Below, piece by piece: positions 25,817-34,454 of a DNA stretch of 64,000 nt. The number at the start of each line of letters is the position of its first letter. Positions within the stretch are counted from its first letter, which is position 1. Position numbers and translations under genes: made by a program. Source of the DNA: JACCZX01 sp963829995 (GTDB lineage Bacteria; Pseudomonadota; Gammaproteobacteria; Burkholderiales; Burkholderiaceae_F). The notes beneath the pieces are model-generated. The model searched no databases and was not told where the DNA came from. It saw nothing but the letters and a program-made list of their open reading frames with translations. Location: assembly GCA_963829995.1 (NCBI GenBank), contig CAWHKW010000031.1, forward strand, positions 434,001 through 498,000, written 5' to 3'.

Positions 25817-26392
25817 ATGATTGGCCGCATCGAAGGCCGGCTGCTGGAAAAGAATCCGCCCGGAATTCTGGTGGATGCCAACGGTGTCGGCTACGAGATC
25901 GATGTACCGATGAGCACGTTTTATCAACTGCCGGCGATTTCGGAGCGGGTCACGTTGCTGACCCATTTGACGGTGCGTGAGGATGCCCATCAGCTTTATG
26001 GTTTCGGCACCAGCAGCGAGCGCGCGGCGTTTCGCGAGCTGATCAAGATTTCCGGAGTCGGCGCGCGCACCGCGTTGGCGGTGCTCTCTGGACTTTCGGT
26101 CGACGAGTTGGCGCAGACGATCACGCTGCAGGAAAGCGCGCGCTTGACGCGCGTGCCGGGCATCGGCAAGAAGACGGCGGAGCGGTTACTGCTCGAGCTC
26201 AAGGGGAAGCTGGGCGCCGATTTGGGTACTGCGAAGACGAGTGCGGCCAGCGACGCTGCGGCCGATGTCATTCGCGCCTTGCTGGCGCTCGGCTACAACG
26301 AGCGCGAAGCGAACGCGGCCGTACGCGGCATGGCTGTCGACGTCAGTGTGTCCGACGGCATTCGGTATGCGCTGAAGTCCCTCGCGAAATGA
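25817..26392 (+). CDS. ruvA: Holliday junction DNA helicase subunit RuvA
   Basis: It binds the four-way junction and recruits RuvB. The 191 residues contain the N-terminal OB domain (MIGRIEGRLLEKNPPGILVD, then GVGYEIDVPM), the helix-hairpin-helix pair (ISGVGARTALAVLSG and RVPGIGKKTAERLLLELKG), and a C-terminal RuvB-binding domain (DVIRALLALGYNEREA). The ATG after the ruvC stop gives the canonical start; a longer frame upstream overlaps ruvC and is rejected. The stop overlaps the ruvB start by 4 bases. Confidence 0.96.
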   Translation: MIGRIEGRLLEKNPPGILVDANGVGYEIDVPMSTFYQLPAISERVTLLTHLTVREDAHQLYGFGTSSERAAFRELIKISGVGARTALAVLSGLSVDELAQTITLQESARLTRVPGIGKKTAERLLLELKGKLGADLGTAKTSAASDAAADVIRALLALGYNEREANAAVRGMAVDVSVSDGIRYALKSLAK

Positions 26393-27423
26393 CCGAAGCC
26401 GAGCGCATCGTCGCCTCCGTTGCGACATCGCCGAACGAGGAAGCGATCGAGCGCGCGCTGCGTCCGACTTCGCTCGCGGAATACGTCGGGCAGCCGAAGG
26501 TGCGCGAACAGCTTGCGATCTTTATCGAGGCCGCGCGCAATCGCGCGGAGTCGCTCGATCATGTGCTGCTGTTCGGCCCGCCGGGTCTTGGCAAGACCAC
26601 GCTGGCGCACATCATCGCGCGCGAGATGGGAGTGAATCTGCGGCAGACATCGGGCCCGGTGCTGGAGCGGCCCGGCGATCTTGCCGCGATTCTGACGAAC
26701 CTCGAAAAAAACGACGTCCTGTTTATCGACGAGATTCACCGGTTGAGCGCGATCGTCGAAGAAATTCTTTATCCCGCGCTCGAAGACTTTCAGATCGACA
26801 TCATGATCGGAGAAGGTCCGGCAGCGCGCTCGATCAAGATCGACCTGCCGCCGTTTACGCTGGTGGGCGCAACGACGCGCGCCGGCATGCTGACCAACCC
26901 ACTGCGCGATCGCTTCGGCATCGTGGCGCGCCTCGAGTTCTATTCGGCCGAAGAACTGACAGCGATCGTGCGGCGCTCGGCACGCCTGCTCAAAGCACAT
27001 TTGACGGATGAAGGGGCGCGTGAAATTGCACAACGATCGCGCGGCACTCCGCGCGTGGCCAATCGGCTGCTGCGTCGTGTACGGGATTACGCCGAGGTCA
27101 AGGGCACCGGCGAGATTTCTCAGTCGGTCGCCGATGCGGCGCTGGCGATGCTGGAAGTCGACCGGTTAGGGTTAGACATCATGGATCGAAAGCTGCTGCT
27201 CGCAGTCATAGAAAAATTCGCGGGAGGCCCGGTTGGCATCGACAACCTGGCCGCGGCGGTGGGCGAAGAACGCGACACATTGGAAGACGTCGTCGAGCCG
27301 TATTTGATACAGCAGGGATTGCTGCAGCGAACTCCGCGCGGCAGGGTCGCGGCGGTGACGGCGTATCGTCACTTCGGGCTCGTTCAACCCCGCGGTGCTC
27401 GCGGTGCGGATGAGTTGTTCTAA
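26389..27423 (+). CDS. ruvB: Holliday junction DNA helicase motor RuvB
   Basis: A hexameric AAA+ motor that drives branch migration. The 344 residues show the usual RuvB pattern: LRPTSLAEYVGQ near the N-terminus, Walker A GPPGLGKTTLA, Walker B LFIDEIHRL, sensor 1 LVGATTRAGML, the Arg finger region PLRDRFGI, and a winged-helix end (YLIQQGLLQRTPRGR). The ATGA overlap with ruvA indicates coupling. Confidence 0.97.
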   Translation: MTEAERIVASVATSPNEEAIERALRPTSLAEYVGQPKVREQLAIFIEAARNRAESLDHVLLFGPPGLGKTTLAHIIAREMGVNLRQTSGPVLERPGDLAAILTNLEKNDVLFIDEIHRLSAIVEEILYPALEDFQIDIMIGEGPAARSIKIDLPPFTLVGATTRAGMLTNPLRDRFGIVARLEFYSAEELTAIVRRSARLLKAHLTDEGAREIAQRSRGTPRVANRLLRRVRDYAEVKGTGEISQSVADAALAMLEVDRLGLDIMDRKLLLAVIEKFAGGPVGIDNLAAAVGEERDTLEDVVEPYLIQQGLLQRTPRGRVAAVTAYRHFGLVQPRGARGADELF

Positions 27424-27593
27424 CAGGCCGACTCCAAGGGCCTGAGTTCGCGGCTGCTGCGCTGCCGCAGCACTGGCACTAACATTGCATAGTTTTGGCG
27501 GGTCAAACTGGCTAGAATCGCGGCCTTTTGCAAAGCGGCCCCGGGGAGATTCGAATGATCGGCCAACCGAACAGATAGTGGCGGAGGACTGAA

Positions 27594-28244
27594 GTGGACT
27601 TCTCCCAAACACAGCGCGATCCGACTCGGAAGGTTGTCGGCATCGGCGCAGTTTTGCTTTTTCACATCATCATCGTGTACGCGCTGATCACTGGCCTCGC
27701 ACGCAAGGTCGTCGAAGTCGTCAAAGGTCCGATCGAGGTCAAGGTCATTGAAGAGGTAATCAAGAAGCCACCGCCTCCGCCCGAGCTGTTGCCGCCTCCG
27801 CCTAAGCTGCAGGCGCCCCCGCCGCCCTTTATTCCGCCGCCGGAGATCAACATTCAGCCGCCGCCAACGCCAGCACCGACGATCACTGCGGTGACGCCCG
27901 AAGCGCCGCCCGCGCCGCAGGCTCCCGTCATTGCACCGCCTGCGCCTGCGCCCGCTCCGCCGACACCGGTGGTGCAAAGTGCTGCGGTGGTCTGCCCCAA
28001 CTATCGGGAAGCGTTGGGCTCGGTCGCTTATCCGCGCGAGGCAGCGCTCGACAACATCCAGGGCGAGGTGTTGGCCGAGTTCACGCTTGGCGCCAACGGG
28101 CAGATCCGCGACATCGTCATCAAGAGCTCGACGAATCGCATATTTAACAAGCCCGCGATTCAGATGATCCAGTCGAGGTTGACCTGCAAGGGCCAAGGGC
28201 AGGACATCAAATTGTCGTTGCCGATCAGCTTTAAACTCAATTAA
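27594..28244 (+). CDS. tonB: Energy transducer TonB
   Basis: A 216-residue TonB homologue. One N-terminal membrane segment (about residues 16-36) is followed by a long Pro-rich spacer with repeated PPPP and then a globular C-terminal domain (about 135-216) containing YPREAALDNIQGEVLAEFTLGANGQI, the TonB_C pattern. It would couple the ExbBD proton motor to outer-membrane receptors. The GTG start has GGAGGA 8 bases upstream. It is the first gene of an operon with exbB and two exbD genes. A possible promoter -10 (TAGAAT) lies near 27512 in the 170-base gap after ruvB, but the -35 is poor. Confidence 0.9.
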   Translation: MDFSQTQRDPTRKVVGIGAVLLFHIIIVYALITGLARKVVEVVKGPIEVKVIEEVIKKPPPPPELLPPPPKLQAPPPPFIPPPEINIQPPPTPAPTITAVTPEAPPAPQAPVIAPPAPAPAPPTPVVQSAAVVCPNYREALGSVAYPREAALDNIQGEVLAEFTLGANGQIRDIVIKSSTNRIFNKPAIQMIQSRLTCKGQGQDIKLSLPISFKLN

Positions 28245-28307
28245 CAAAATGGCCAGCATGGCTCATAAGGCACCTGGCCACACAATCGTCCTACAAGGAG
28301 AATTCCA

Positions 28308-29228
28308 ATGACCGGGTTTTTTCGCCGCCATGCGGCTCTGCTGATTGCAGTTGCGCTGGTTTCAGGATCGGCCCCCAGCCTAACGCTGGCGCAACAGGAT
28401 CCAACCAAGTCCGCGCCGCCGGTGTTGGTTCCGCCCGCTGACACGCAAGCAGTGCCCGCCACGCCGACACCCCCTGCAGACGCAATGGCCCCGCCCGCTA
28501 AGTCCACGCCCGTCGTCACGAAGGAAACTGTCGACAATCCGTACGGGCTGGAAGCGATATTGCGCCAGGGCGACTGGGTGTCGCTTGGCACGCTCGCGAT
28601 CCTTGGAATCATGTCGATGGGCAGCTGGTACATCCTGATCGTGAAACTGTGGGAGCAGTACAAGCTGATGCGTGAAGGACGCGCCGTACGCAATGCCTTC
28701 TGGAAGGCACCCTCGTTGCGCGAAGGTGCGACGCGGCTCGACAAGCGAAGCGCCTATCGATACATCGCTGAAACCGGTTTGGAAGCGAACGAGCACCACG
28801 AGGGTGCGCTGACCGAAAACATCGACCTGAACACGTGGGTGACGATGTCCGTGCAGCGTTCGGTTGATGCAGTGCAGGCACGCACGCAAGACGGCTTGGC
28901 GTTCCTCGCTACGGTTGGCTCGACCGCGCCGTTCGTGGGGCTGTTCGGCACGGTCTGGGGCATTTATCACGCACTGACTGCGATCGGCATCGCAGGCCAG
29001 GCTTCGATCGACAAGGTGGCCGGCCCCGTCGGCGAAGCGTTGATCATGACGGCGATTGGTCTTGCCGTCGCGGTGCCGGCGGTTATGGGCTACAACTGGC
29101 TGATTCGCCGCAACAAGGTCGCGATGGATGCAGTGCGTACGTTCGGCGCGGACTTGCACGCGGTGCTGCTCGGTGGCGGTCCGCAGATGAAAGGCGCTCC
29201 ATCAGGTGCGCTGGCTCGCTCCCGCTAA
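28308..29228 (+). CDS. exbB: ExbB/TolQ/MotA family proton channel, long ExbB type
   Basis: A 306-residue inner-membrane protein. An N-terminal signal-like segment (LLIAVALVSGSA) and a Pro/Ala-rich periplasmic region (about 25-75) precede the three membrane helices. The conserved MotA_TolQ_ExbB block LATVGSTAPFVGLFGTVWGIYHAL and the last helix ALIMTAIGLAVAVPAVMGYN are intact. The N-terminal extension is common in the long ExbB subgroup. AAGGAGA lies 7 bases upstream of the ATG. Together with the two ExbD proteins it should form the proton-driven motor for TonB. Confidence 0.92.
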   Translation: MTGFFRRHAALLIAVALVSGSAPSLTLAQQDPTKSAPPVLVPPADTQAVPATPTPPADAMAPPAKSTPVVTKETVDNPYGLEAILRQGDWVSLGTLAILGIMSMGSWYILIVKLWEQYKLMREGRAVRNAFWKAPSLREGATRLDKRSAYRYIAETGLEANEHHEGALTENIDLNTWVTMSVQRSVDAVQARTQDGLAFLATVGSTAPFVGLFGTVWGIYHALTAIGIAGQASIDKVAGPVGEALIMTAIGLAVAVPAVMGYNWLIRRNKVAMDAVRTFGADLHAVLLGGGPQMKGAPSGALARSR

Positions 29229-29246
29229 ACGCCAGAGGCTCAGACC

Positions 29247-29675
29247 ATGGCAATGAGTATCGGTCCCGGCGAAGGGGCGGAAGAAGAAGCGATCTCGACC
29301 ATCAACACCACTCCGCTGGTCGATGTGATGTTGGTTCTTTTGATCATTTTCCTGATCACGATTCCGGTTGTGACGCAGTCGGTCCAGCTGCAGCTGCCGC
29401 AGGAATCGAACGTCCCGCGTCAGACGAAGCCCGAGAACATCGAGCTGGCCGTGACCAAGGACGGCGATGTGTACTGGGGCATGCAATTGATCAAAGACAA
29501 TGATGAATTGGTAAACCGGCTGAAGGCGGTCGCCGTTTTGATACCGCAGCCCGAACTGCACATTCGCGGTGATCTGGCGGGCCGCTATGAATTTGTCGGA
29601 CGGGTGGTCTTCGCCGCGCAGCGTGCCGGTATTCAGAAGATCGGGTTTGTGACTGAGCCCCCACCGCGCACCTGA
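29247..29675 (+). CDS. exbD: ExbD/TolR family biopolymer transport protein (first copy)
   Basis: A 142-residue protein with one membrane helix near the N-terminus, STINTTPLVDVMLVLLIIFL, which contains the Asp thought to carry protons. A periplasmic domain follows. It lies 18 bases after exbB and 18 bases before a second exbD. The two are similar only in the helix and general layout, so they are not a recent duplication. Confidence 0.92.
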   Translation: MAMSIGPGEGAEEEAISTINTTPLVDVMLVLLIIFLITIPVVTQSVQLQLPQESNVPRQTKPENIELAVTKDGDVYWGMQLIKDNDELVNRLKAVAVLIPQPELHIRGDLAGRYEFVGRVVFAAQRAGIQKIGFVTEPPPRT

Positions 29676-29693
29676 CAGGGACCGGAGAACACC

Positions 29694-30125
29694 ATGGCAA
29701 TGAATGTTGGCAGTGGAGGTGGTGACAAAGAGCCCGACGTCATCCTCGATATCAACACCACTCCGTTGATCGATGTGATGCTGGTTCTGCTGGTGATGTT
29801 GATCATCACGATCCCGATCCAGCTGCACTCCGTGAATTTGAATATGCCGATCGGTACACCACCACCGCCGCTCGAAGAGCCGGTGGTGATTACGGTCGAC
29901 GTCGACTTCGATGGCACGATCTACTGGAACGGCGAGATTCTGGCGAACAAGGCGGCGCTCGATGAGCGCCTGATCGCCGCCGCCGCGATGCCAGTGCAGC
30001 CCGAGGTGCACTTGCGGCCGAACAAACTCGCCGAGTACCGGGACGTCGCGATGGTAATGGCCGCCGCGCAGCGGATTGGAGTCACCAAGCTCGGACTGGT
30101 AGGCAACGAGCAGTTTGTGCGTTAG
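29694..30125 (+). CDS. exbD: ExbD/TolR family biopolymer transport protein (second copy)
   Basis: A 143-residue ExbD paralogue with the helix INTTPLIDVMLVLLVMLIIT, the conserved Asp in place, and a periplasmic domain ending in AAAQRIGVTKLGLVGN. Tandem exbD genes behind one exbB occur in several proteobacteria and are often linked with receptor sets of their own. A GACCGGAGA ribosome site precedes the ATG. The TPR gene follows after 14 bases. Confidence 0.92.
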   Translation: MAMNVGSGGGDKEPDVILDINTTPLIDVMLVLLVMLIITIPIQLHSVNLNMPIGTPPPPLEEPVVITVDVDFDGTIYWNGEILANKAALDERLIAAAAMPVQPEVHLRPNKLAEYRDVAMVMAAAQRIGVTKLGLVGNEQFVR

Positions 30126-30139
30126 CCGGGACGGTATCG

Positions 30140-31406
30140 ATGCGAATGGATGGAGCAACTCTTGGCGCGGCTGCGTTCCGGCTCTCGCTTGCCGCGGTGG
30201 CGGTCGCGGCGGCCTTTGGTATGCAGACTGCGCCGGATGGCGAGCTGACATGGTCCAGCGCGCAGGCGCAGGAAGCTGTTCGCGGTGAAGTCGGCCGCCC
30301 ATTGCAAGCCGCGCGTGACCTGATCAAGTCGAAGAGGTATTCCGAGGCGCTGGCGAAGCTGCGTGAAGTCGATGCAGTACCGAACCGAAACGCCAATGAA
30401 AACTTCCTGCTCGAGCAGATGCGCGCTTCGGCAGCGCTGTCGGCCGGCGACAATGGACAGGCGATTAAAGCGATTCAATTCCTGCTCAATTCGGGTCGCT
30501 TGCCCGAGTCGCAGCGGGCGCAGTACGCAGCCAGTCTGGCGTCTCTGTATTACCGCGAGAAGGACTACAAGGACGCCGCCCAGTGGGCGACCCGAGCGCT
30601 GCAGTCCAACCCTTCCGACGGCGCCATGCGCAGCCTGCAGATCCAGTCCTACTACCTGGCAGGCGATTACGCGGGCGCTTCCCGGGAAGCGCTGGCAGAC
30701 GTGCAGGCGGCCGAGAAAGCGGGACGCACGCCGCCCGAAGACCGTCTTCAACTGCTCGCCAACATTGCATCCAAGACGGGTGACCGCGCGGCGTACGTTG
30801 CGGGTATCGAGCGGCTGGTCACGTACTACCCGAAGAAGGAATACTGGGTCGACCTGCTGCGCCGCCTGGAGGCCAAGCCGGGCTTCTCCAACCGCTTGAC
30901 GCTCGATCTTTACCGGCTGCGCGCAGCAACCAAGACGCTCGACTCGCCCAACGAGGTCGTTGAAATGGCGCAGCTCGCGTTGCAGCAGAAGCAGGCGGGT
31001 GAAGCGAAGAAGTTGCTGGACGAAGCGTTTGCATCGGGTTTGCTCGGCAAGGGCGCGGAAGCAGAGCGGCAGAAGCGCCTCCTGGCGCTGGCCGGCGAGC
31101 GCGTCGCTGAAGCGCCGGCACAGTTGAAGCAGGCCGAAGCCGAAGCACTCGCATCGGCCGATGGGGCCGAACTGGTCAACGTCGGGTTTGCCTACACCGG
31201 CCTGGGTCAGTTCGAAAAAGGCATTTCATTGATGCAGCAGGGAATCTCGAAGGGCAAGCTGAAGCGCGACGACGAGGCGAATTTGCACTCTAGGAATTGC
31301 GTACCTGCGCGCCGGTCAGAAAGCGAAAGCGCGGGAGGCGTTCAAGGCAGTCAGTGGCACGGACGGCACCGCGGATTTGGCGCGGCTGTGGATGCGAGTC
31401 GCATGA
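30140..31406 (+). CDS. Tetratricopeptide repeat protein of the TonB-ExbBD operon (one frameshift near the 3' end)
   Basis: A protein of about 421 residues with an N-terminal export signal (ALAAVAVAAAFG-like segment) and helical repeats of TPR type (for example SLYYREKDYKDAAQWATRAL and GQFEKGISLMQQGI). The literal frame departs from the repeat pattern near 31285; joining the next frame gives LGIAYLRAGQKAKAREAFKAV ending at 31406, clearly the true end. A one-base error or mutation is therefore likely. Genes like this commonly close tonB-exbB-exbD-exbD operons. The role is unknown; a periplasmic partner of the TonB machinery is inferred. A strong terminator follows. Confidence 0.82.
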
Positions 31407-31430
31407 ATTAAGCCTTCGGATAAGAAGTAA

Positions 31431-31461
31431 AAAAAGCCCGCCGATAAACGGCGGGCTTTTT
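31431..31461. terminator. Bidirectional intrinsic terminator
   Basis: A perfect 13-bp stem (AAAAAGCCCGCCG and its complement) with a 5-base loop. The A tract on one side and T tract on the other make it work on both strands. It separates the convergent TPR gene and the first TonB-dependent receptor gene. Confidence 0.92.
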
Positions 31462-31474
31462 AGTGTGGCGCTTC

Positions 31475-34214
31475 CTACAGGAAGTTGTGGTTGTAGGCGG
31501 CCCGGAGCAGGAACGTACGACCACGCGGGTCGGTAAAGCGCGGGTCGTAACCCCGCTGGAATGTCGTGGATTGTACCGAGAGCGGCGGATCTTCATTGCC
31601 TAGGTTCAGCACGCCGCCCGTCAAGGTCAGTCCGCGCAAGCCCGTCCACGTCACGCTGACGTCGAAAACTGAATAGTGACGCACATCGCTGGCGCCACCT
31701 TGATCCCTGTAGCCGTCCTTGTAGCGGTTGGCAAGCACTGCGCTCCACGGCCCTGTGCTCCAGTTCAATGCCAGCACATGCTGCCAGCGGAATACCGGTG
31801 CGTTGTCAGAGTAATCGCCAGCTGCATCGATGAACTCACCACCCTGTTCGCGCTGGTACTTGTACGTGCGAATGTAAGTGCCGTCCATTGTCACGCCCCA
31901 GCGGCCATAAGGCGTGGCTTCGGAGCGCCAGCCGAGAGAGATGTCGAAACCGTCGGTCTTCAGGTCGCCCAGATTTGCGTTTGGCGTGTCGATAAACGCG
32001 ATCGGATCAAACGTTGGGAAATTCAGGCAAACATCTACATCGGAACGATCTATCCCCGGTCCCGGGCCGGCAGCAAGCTGGCTGCAACGGAAGAATCGCG
32101 ACGCGTTTCGCGGCCGGATCCGCAAAGACCGCTTGTTCGGGATACGGGCTAATCAGCTTCTCGATCTTGATGTTCCAGTAGTCGATGCCGAACGTCCATT
32201 GCGGAGTGGGCTCAAAAACGACGCCAAAGCCAAAGGTCGTCGAGTCCTCCGGGCTTAAGGCGCTCGCCGGCAACCCGACGCTAGCGGGTCCGCTGTGGCG
32301 CTCCAGGACCTGCTGCCCGCAGACAACGCCGGCCGCAGCGCCGGGCACAGCGGTTCCGCCCGGACACAGCAGCGGGTCATCGTAGTTGTCCGAAGTGAAC
32401 GTCAGGGACGCCGGTTCGTAGATCTCGTACAACGTTGGGGCCCGGAACCCGGTGTTGTACGAACCGCGTAACAACACCTGGCGCGTCGGCTGCCAGCGCA
32501 GGCCCACTTTCGGGTTAAACGTGCTGCCGAAGTCGCTGTAGTCGTCATACCGCGCCGCCAGCGTCAGATCGAGCGTTCGCACGATCGGTATCGCGAACTC
32601 TGTGAACAAGGCAGTCACCTTGCGATCGCCGCTCGTATCGCTGTCAGGGTCGATGCCGAGCGTGTTAATTAATTCTGAATTTATGGCGGTCGCCTCGAAC
32701 CTCGACTCCTCCTTCCGATACTCGGCGCCGAGCGCCATCGACAGCGGCCCCGCAGCCATCTGGAACAGATCACGTGTGACGCGGAAATCGATGAAGTCGA
32801 CCTTGGCGTTTCCGATCAACGTGTCCGCCTTTATCTGTGCGGCATCGAGCACAGCCTGACCCGCCGCATTTTGCGGGCCAAACGGGTTGACGCTGCCCGC
32901 AATGATGCCGTCCTGCACAATCGTGTCGCTGAGATAGCCCGTTGCTAACCGACGCGATGCTCTCGCTCTCGGAGCGGCCGAGGCCGAACCGGTAGTCCCA
33001 CCCTGCGACCCCGCCGGATCACATCGAACAACAAGCGATCGGTGGTCGTGTCGTCACGACTGGTGCGCTTGCCAGCTGGCACTTCTCTCCAGTTGGCGAT
33101 TGCACCGGCACCGAATCCAGGCACCGCAGTCACCGGAGCACCGGCCGGGAAGAACGGGCTGGTGGCGGGGATAAATTGGTTGACAGGTGACGGCGCTACA
33201 CGCGCAGATCGCCTCGTACTCGGACGCGAAGATATTCGACAGACGCGACATGGCTCTGCAACAAAGCCGACTGATCCGCGCAACAGCCACGTCTTCTGCT
33301 CGTTCTCAGGAATGATGTCGATATCGCGCGTAAAGTCGTAACGGCAACTCGTCAAACGCCGTCCAGCCGCATTGAGGCGCGGCAGCGAACTTGGTGGGTT
33401 GCAAGCGGGCCCCGACGGCTCGAAACCGCCAGCATCTCCCGGGAAACTCGTGCCGCTCGTACCGGAGGTCAGATCGTCGCGCGTGGGACCAAGTACGCCT
33501 GTCGCTCGCAAAGCTGCGGTCCGTGGCCTTCATCACTTTCTGATCACGCCAGTCGAACGAGCCCATGATGTTGAAGCCCTGCTTGGCGAGTGAGCCAAAC
33601 CCGGCGGCGAGTGTCGCACGCTTGGTCTGGCCTGCGCTGGATTCATCTGGAACCTGATACTCGGCGGCCACATCAATACCCTCGAAGTCGCGCCGCAGAA
33701 TGAAGTTGATGACGCCGCCAATCGCGTCGGTCCCGTAGATGGCTGACGCACCATCGCGTAACACCTCGATACGAGAAAGTGAAGCAAGTGGAATCGCATT
33801 CAAATCCACCGCTGCAGAATCGAATGGTTGATTGACGATTCGGCGACCGTTGAGCAGCACCAGCGTCTTGTTTCCAGCGGTACCGGTGGCAGCACTCAAG
33901 CCGCGCAGGTCGGCAAAGGAAGCGCCGCCGGTCGTCCCGCCGATCGACCCACTGATGCCCTGGGTTGACTGGTTAGCCGCGATGCGCTGGACTGCCTGCT
34001 CGGCCGTGGTAACGCCCTGCTTGATCAAGTCCTCGACCCTGATGATGGTCACGGGCAGCGCAGTTTCTGCATCAACCCGGCGTATTGACGAGCCAGTGAT
34101 CTCCACCCGGTCCAATTGCTGCTGCGTCTGTGCCAGAACGGCCGGTGTAAGGGTGACCAGTCCCGCGCCGAAGGCAGCGCTGATCGCGAGGCTAAGTCGG
34201 GTACGTTTCAACAT
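31475..34214 (-). pseudogene. TonB-dependent receptor, copy 1 (several frame changes)
   Basis: An outer-membrane receptor of about 910 residues when frames are joined. A signal peptide (ending VLAQTQQQ) is followed by a TonB-box region and plug domain (VEITGSSIRRVDAETALPV, NKTLVLLNGRRI, SRIEVLRDGASAIYGTDAIGG) and a 22-strand type barrel ending in FLLRAAYNHNFL. Frame changes occur near 33510, 33270-33200, 33000 and 32100, so at least four. The plug and most barrel strands remain recognisable, which suggests recent mutation or sequencing error. The substrate cannot be told from sequence. It is convergent to the tonB operon and separated from copy 2 by a terminator. Confidence 0.82.
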
Positions 34215-34402
34215 GTTTTTGCCCCCAAGATAGTTGCCCGAGCGGCTCGCGTCATGTCTCCGAGTGACGCGGCCGTTTTTCGGTACCCCGGAAGCGTACT
34301 CATTGCGATAAGCGGGTCACGAAATTTTTGATTTAGTCGTGCACAAACGGTGACCGGTGTCTCATCCGGCCAACACAGCATCACAGGCGTGCGGTAGCAG
34401 GC

Positions 34403-34431
34403 AAAAAAAAGGCGGGTCCGAAGACCCGCCT
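34403..34431 (-). terminator. Intrinsic terminator after TonB-dependent receptor 2
   Basis: Read on the minus strand, AGGCGGGTC-TTCG-GACCCGCCT is followed by eight T residues. It lies 24 bases past the receptor 2 stop. The tetraloop TTCG is typical of stable terminators. The remaining 190 bases up to 34214 should hold the receptor 1 promoter and contain no gene. Confidence 0.92.
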
Positions 34432-34454
34432 CCTCACAGCTGAATGTTCCCTTT